From: an uncultured Flavobacterium sp.
Lineage (GTDB): Bacteria > Bacteroidota > Bacteroidia > Flavobacteriales > Flavobacteriaceae
Length of the DNA: 18,444 nt
Assembly: GCF_946479975.1 (NCBI RefSeq)
Contig: NZ_CAMLIX010000088.1
Coordinates: forward strand, 1-18,444
Reading direction: 5' to 3'
Positions 15,446 through 18,444 of this stretch are shown here, in pieces. The stretch's first letter is position 1. Each line of letters begins with the position of its first letter. The notes beneath the pieces are model-generated. The model did no database searches, was not told where the DNA came from, and was given only the letters and a program-made list of their open reading frames with translations. The translations under genes and the position numbers were made by a program.

Positions 15446-15555
15446 AAATTCCAAATATTAAATCCCAAATTCCAAAAAGAGCGAAGCGATTTTTAAAATC
15501 TAAAATCTAAAATCTAAAATCTAAAATCTAAAATCTAAAATCTAAAATCTAAAAT
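15446..15555. repeat. Heptad-period tandem array (AAATTCC-type then AAAATCT x8)
   Basis: From 15446 the sequence can be cut into 7-base units: AAATTCC, AAATATT, AAATCCC, AAATTCC, AAAAAGA, GCGAAGC, GATTTTT. Eight exact AAAATCT units follow (15495-15550), then a partial AAAAT. The register stays in phase across the whole 110 bases. The array fills most of the gap in front of the monooxygenase start, so copy-number changes could alter its leader or promoter spacing. Confidence 0.85.
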
Positions 15556-15558
15556 TGC

Positions 15559-15966
15559 TTAATGTGAGAATCCGAATGATATACTGATAATAATGATCGT
15601 AATTACTATTAAAGTTATTCCGACATATAAATAATCTTTCTCTAATAAAAAGGAAAATAATGAAAGTAATACACGTAAAACAGGCGTTAGAAACAATAAA
15701 ATAATCCCTGTAAATATTAATGATGCACCATCTCCCTGAATTGCACCTTTATAGATTGCAGCGATTACTTCAAATATATTTCGGTCGTTTTCTTTAAAAA
15801 CAGAATAATCTTCGATTTGGCTTCCGTTGTGTAATAAATAAACGATTCCGCCAATAAAAGCAACCGATAACGAAATCCAAACACCATAACGAAGTAAGTT
15901 TCCTATGATGGTTTGAAAATCTTTTTCTCCAAATTTTTCTTCTCGTACCATATTAGATTTTTCCAT
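15559..15966 (-). CDS. DUF1634 membrane protein, partner of TauE/SafE permease
   Basis: This 135-residue protein has a short cytoplasmic N-terminus with EKFGEKDFQTIIGNLLRYGV, the DUF1634 signature. Three membrane helices follow at about 30-47, 80-105 and 112-132. DUF1634 proteins are usually encoded next to TSUP (TauE/SafE) permeases, as here. The coding region overlaps the end of the permease gene by 14 bases if the first ATG is used. An alternative start five codons in (15951, MVREEK) would follow the permease stop by one base and is equally believable. Either way the pair is translationally coupled. The molecular role is unknown; it is presumably an accessory subunit of the exporter. Confidence 0.87.
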   Translation of the reverse strand: MEKSNMVREEKFGEKDFQTIIGNLLRYGVWISLSVAFIGGIVYLLHNGSQIEDYSVFKENDRNIFEVIAAIYKGAIQGDGASLIFTGIILLFLTPVLRVLLSLFSFLLEKDYLYVGITLIVITIIIISISFGFSH

Positions 15967-16789
15967 TTAGTCCGTTATAAATCATGTTTACTGCCAAAAC
16001 AAAAATCAAGCAGGCAAAGAAAACTCTCAATTTCTTCGGATTTGTTTTTACTAATATTTTTGCTCCAGCCATCGCTCCAAACAAAACTCCAATAACCACC
16101 GGCATACAAATTCCAGGTTCAATATATCCTTTCTGAATATAAATTACAGAACTTGCCATTGCTGTAACGCCCATCATAAAGTTACTGGTTGTGGTAGAAA
16201 CCTTAAACGGAACTCGCATAATATTGTCCATTGCGATTACTTTAAAAGCGCCAGAACCAATTCCGAGAAGTCCTGACATCATTCCTGCAATTCCCATCAT
16301 GCTGAAACCGCCAATTACATTTTTTGTTCCATATTTAATGATTTCGCCGTCATGAGCAGGATAAGTTCCTTCTAATTTTAGTTTTTTAGCCAGCGGACTA
16401 GATTCTAAAACAATGTGTTCTTCTTTCTTTCGAAGCGAATTAATTGCTGAGAAAATCAAAGTTAAACCGAATAAAACGGCGATAAAAGAAGTTGGCGCAA
16501 TAGTCGAAAGCAGCGCACCGCAAACGGCACCAATTGTGGTAGCAATTTCTAGAAAAATTCCCATTCGCATATTGGTTATTCCTTCTTTGACATAGGCAGC
16601 GGCAGAACCAGAAGAAGTTGCAATTACCGAAACCAAAGCGGCTCCAATTGCATAATGAATATCGACACCAAGTAGAATGGTAAGAAGCGGAATGATGATA
16701 ATTCCTCCGCCCAAGCCTGATAATGAACCGATAAAGCCAGCTAGAAAGGCACCCAGAACCATTATCAGTGTAAAGGTAAGTATTGTCAT
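15953..16789 (-). CDS. TauE/SafE (TSUP) family sulfite/anion permease
   Basis: This 278-residue integral membrane protein shows the duplicated TSUP architecture. The first half contains GSLSGLGGGIIIIPLLTILLG (about 21-41). The second half contains the matching GMMSGLLGIGSGAFKV (about 167-182). About eight hydrophobic helices are visible, with a charged cytoplasmic loop at about 120-150 (LRKKEEH...AKKLKLEG). Family members move sulfite, sulfoacetate, taurine-derived sulfur anions or other organic anions. The substrate cannot be called from sequence. The gene overlaps or abuts the DUF1634 gene downstream. The DoxX gene lies upstream across a repeat-filled gap of 196 bases, so cotranscription with DoxX is possible but uncertain. 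Confidence 0.92.
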   Translation of the reverse strand: MTILTFTLIMVLGAFLAGFIGSLSGLGGGIIIIPLLTILLGVDIHYAIGAALVSVIATSSGSAAAYVKEGITNMRMGIFLEIATTIGAVCGALLSTIAPTSFIAVLFGLTLIFSAINSLRKKEEHIVLESSPLAKKLKLEGTYPAHDGEIIKYGTKNVIGGFSMMGIAGMMSGLLGIGSGAFKVIAMDNIMRVPFKVSTTTSNFMMGVTAMASSVIYIQKGYIEPGICMPVVIGVLFGAMAGAKILVKTNPKKLRVFFACLIFVLAVNMIYNGLNGKI

Positions 16790-16861
16790 TTAAGATATGT
16801 TTTTGTATTTGCTAATTTACGAATACAAATTTGTTCGAGAACTTAAATATACCTTAAAAAT

Positions 16862-16903
16862 GTTTTTTAGTTTTTGTTTATGGTTAATGGTTTTAGTTTT
16901 TAG
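16862..16903. repeat. Degenerate heptad array, CTAAAAA-type on the minus strand
   Basis: Read on the minus strand, the 42 bases divide into CTAAAAA, CTAAAAC, CATTAAC, CATAAAC, AAAAACT and AAAAAAC, all A-rich 7-mers. This is the same period as the two other arrays nearby but a different sequence. Confidence 0.5.
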
Positions 16904-16947
16904 CTTTTCAATGCAGTTAACTTTGTCAAAGTTTTGACGGTCCCAAA

Positions 16948-16977
16948 ACAACAAACAACAAACAACAAACAACAAAC
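16948..16977. repeat. Heptad array ACAACAA x4
   Basis: Four exact ACAACAA units run from 16948 to 16975, plus AC. The array lies directly after the DoxX stop in the gap before the TauE start. Confidence 0.85.
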
Positions 16978-16985
16978 CCAAAACC

Positions 16986-17420
16986 CTATATTCTATTATC
17001 AACAGCAAAAGATGATTTGCCAATATTAGCAAGAAGCAAAGCAGCAGCAGCACTTGTCCAAACCGAATAATCGAAAGGAGCTTTTACCGAAACCGAAACA
17101 GCCATTGCAAAACCAAAAAAGAAAAGTAAAACGGCGGTTCCTAAAGCTGCGATTCTGGTTTTAAAACCGAAAAGCAATAATAGACTTAATAAAACCTCCA
17201 AAACCGTTGCAATTGCTCCAAGAATTTCTGCAGTAGTTTTATTAGCATACGGATTTAAAGTTTGCGTGTAGATTATAAAGTTTTCCCAATTTCCCCATGC
17301 GACAGCGTTAGAGCCAGGCGCACCCCAGATTCCAAATCGATCGGCGACTGCCGAAAGCATTGTGATTGCTAAAATAATTCTTAAAATTAAACCTGCTTCC
17401 AGTATGGTTATGTTTTTCAT
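16986..17420 (-). CDS. DoxX family membrane protein
   Basis: This 144-residue protein has four hydrophobic helices at about 7-25, 64-86, 90-110 and 116-132. The family pattern includes ILRIILAITMLSAVADRFGIWG in the first helix region, then ILGAIATVLEVLLSLLLLFGFKTRIAALGTAVLLFFFGFAM. The second segment, with E-x-L-L and G-F-x-T-R/A, is typical of DoxX. DoxX proteins are small inner-membrane proteins, some of them linked to thiosulfate:quinone oxidoreductase or redox detoxification. With the TauE/SafE permease downstream on the same strand, a sulfur-related role is conceivable but only inferred. The start ATG at 17420 gives MKNITILEAG. No promoter could be placed in the 171 bases upstream. Confidence 0.88.
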   Translation of the reverse strand: MKNITILEAGLILRIILAITMLSAVADRFGIWGAPGSNAVAWGNWENFIIYTQTLNPYANKTTAEILGAIATVLEVLLSLLLLFGFKTRIAALGTAVLLFFFGFAMAVSVSVKAPFDYSVWTSAAAALLLANIGKSSFAVDNRI

Positions 17421-17591
17421 TCTAATGGGAAATTTTTATTTCAATATTCATTAAACGATTTCTAATTAGAGAAAGAAGAATAATCGTCTGGTTATTGATT
17501 ATAACGACATAATGATCGCCAAATTGTTTAAAATCATCGACAAAATACGTTAAAATTGAAACAGAGAATTATTTTTTGAATGTTTGGAGTA

Positions 17592-18143
17592 TTAAATTTG
17601 AAGATGTTCAAGGTTTTTACCAACCAAAGTTTTAGTGCCAACAATCTTAAATCCGAGCTTTAAATAAAGGTTTTTTGCCAGCGGATTATCTTCTTCAACT
17701 AATAATCCTAAAGTATGGTTGTTTTGATGAACGTATTCTTCAATTAGAAAATGCAGTATTTTAGAACCAATTCCTTTTCCCTGATAATTTGGATTTATGC
17801 CCAAAGAATCGATGTAAAATTCTCCAGCGCGTGTTTCAAGTTCAGGATCAAATTCAGGATTGTAATTGCTTCGCACATATTCAACAATCGGATTTCGTAA
17901 AGCTATTAAATCGGCACCATTGTAAACGTTTACTGCGCCGATGATTTCGTTGTTTTCTTCGGCCACAAAACAATTTTGATACGAATATTGGTTGTTTTCT
18001 TTTTCTATAAAGTGTTGCAGGAAGTCTTTCGCGACAGCGTAATCTTTCTTAGCAATAAATTTATAAATGATTTCCTCCATTGCTAATAATAAAATAGGAG
18101 CAATATATTTTGAGTCTGATATTTCGGCTTTTCTGATAGTCAT
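17592..18143 (-). CDS. GNAT family N-acetyltransferase
   Basis: This 183-residue protein uses the start at 18143, which gives MTIRKAEISDSKYIAPILLL, a typical GNAT N-terminus. An upstream in-frame ATG at 18206 would add 21 unrelated residues and cross the promoter box. NEIIGAVNVYNGADL is the beta-4 strand region. FYIDSLGINPNYQGKGIGSKIL (about 126-147) carries motif A with the acetyl-CoA pyrophosphate loop QGKGIG. LGLLVEEDNPLAKNLYLKLGFKIVG is the family's motif B. It should transfer an acetyl group from acetyl-CoA to an unknown amine. It is the last gene on the right and appears to stand alone. Confidence 0.9.
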   Translation of the reverse strand: MTIRKAEISDSKYIAPILLLAMEEIIYKFIAKKDYAVAKDFLQHFIEKENNQYSYQNCFVAEENNEIIGAVNVYNGADLIALRNPIVEYVRSNYNPEFDPELETRAGEFYIDSLGINPNYQGKGIGSKILHFLIEEYVHQNNHTLGLLVEEDNPLAKNLYLKLGFKIVGTKTLVGKNLEHLQI

Positions 18144-18160
18144 GTTGAAATGCTTTTTAG

Positions 18161-18168
18161 CAAATTTA
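18161..18168 (-). promoter_or_regulatory. -7 box TAAATTTG of the GNAT gene
   Basis: This is an exact TAnnTTTG match on the minus strand, 18 bases in front of the ATG at 18143, which supports that start. The nearest upstream TTG is only 13 bases away, shorter than normal, so the promoter is uncertain. Confidence 0.45.
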
Positions 18169-18249
18169 AAGTTTTTAAACTCAATCTTGTGATACTGATG
18201 TCGCAAGTAGCGCTGGATAGTTTTTTAACGCAGACGGAAGGTTTATCGA

Positions 18250-18444
18250 CACAATCTTGTCATCCTGACGAAGGAAGGATTACACAAGAAACTCTATAAA
18301 GAATTAGAAAATCTTTGTCGACAAATAATAAACACAATCTTGTCATCCTGACGAAGGAAGGATCACACAAGAAACTCTATAAAGAATGCGAAAATCTTTG
18401 TCGACAAATAATAAACACAATCTTGTCATCCTGACGAAGGAAGG
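18250..18444. repeat. 83-bp tandem repeat, 2.3 copies, continuing past the window
   Basis: Units start at 18250, 18333 and 18416, exactly 83 bases apart. The first two differ at only a few bases (GATTACAC/GATCACAC, GAATTAG/GAATGCG). Each unit holds a nested hairpin: TCTTGT pairs with ACAAGA and ATCCT with AGGAT (18255-18289 and 18338-18372). A perfect palindrome, TTTGTCGACAAA, follows (18314-18325 and 18397-18408). The core CATCCTGACGAAGGAAGGAT resembles the CATCCTGA...GAAGGAT repeats I recall from many bacterial genomes. The third unit is cut by the window edge. Confidence 0.9.

Noticed and set aside
16817..17053. 78-residue minus-strand ORF with Leu-rich start
   Set aside because: It overlaps the end of the DoxX gene in another frame and then reads through the heptad repeats. 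The hydrophobic start is a shadow of the DoxX helix.
18250..18444. CRISPR array
   Set aside because: The 83-bp units are repeated in full with no variable spacers between short repeats, and no cas gene is present.

Overview
The window looks like a chromosome segment of a Flavobacterium-like bacterium (Bacteroidota). The reasons are low GC content, promoters of the TTG / TAnnTTTG type, almost no Shine-Dalgarno sequences, two TonB-dependent receptors, a C-terminal type IX secretion sorting domain, and intergenic DNA filled with short palindromic and tandem repeats. It reads as ordinary chromosome: there is no phage, integrase, transposase gene, rRNA, tRNA or CRISPR array.

Region 1 (1-4995, all minus strand) is a probable metal or metallophore uptake locus. 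In order of transcription it holds a small His/Cys-rich membrane-anchored protein, an ABC ATPase, a TonB-dependent siderophore-type receptor, and an ABC-2 permease of the DUF3526/NosY type that runs off the left edge. ATPase, receptor and permease are separated by only 1 and 5 bases. A promoter with an overlapping GCAACAATGTTGC dyad lies in front of the small protein. Next come a DUF1810 gene (minus) and, on the plus strand, an isolated and divergent DapB-like reductase that ends at a bidirectional terminator.

Region 2 (6766-11267, minus) encodes a 972-residue secreted multidomain glucose/sorbosone-dehydrogenase-type propeller protein (Ig, PKD-like, CBM6, PKD, type IX sorting signal). Upstream of it, behind a perfect 19-bp inverted repeat, lies a FadI-like thiolase. 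Region 3 (11449-13904, plus) is a second TonB-dependent siderophore receptor with its own good promoter. It is followed by about 460 bases of non-coding DNA holding two copies of a palindromic, REPIN-like element.

Region 4 (14364-18143, minus) holds a luciferase-like flavin monooxygenase, a translationally coupled DUF1634 / TauE-SafE pair (anion export), a DoxX membrane protein and a GNAT acetyltransferase. The gaps here contain several arrays that all have a 7-bp period but different sequences. The right edge consists of an 83-bp tandem repeat that continues past the window.

The most interesting items are the receptor gene inserted between the parts of an ABC transporter with a His/Cys-rich partner and a candidate metalloregulator operator, the DapB paralog with altered active-site residues, the heptad-period intergenic arrays, and the paired palindromic elements.
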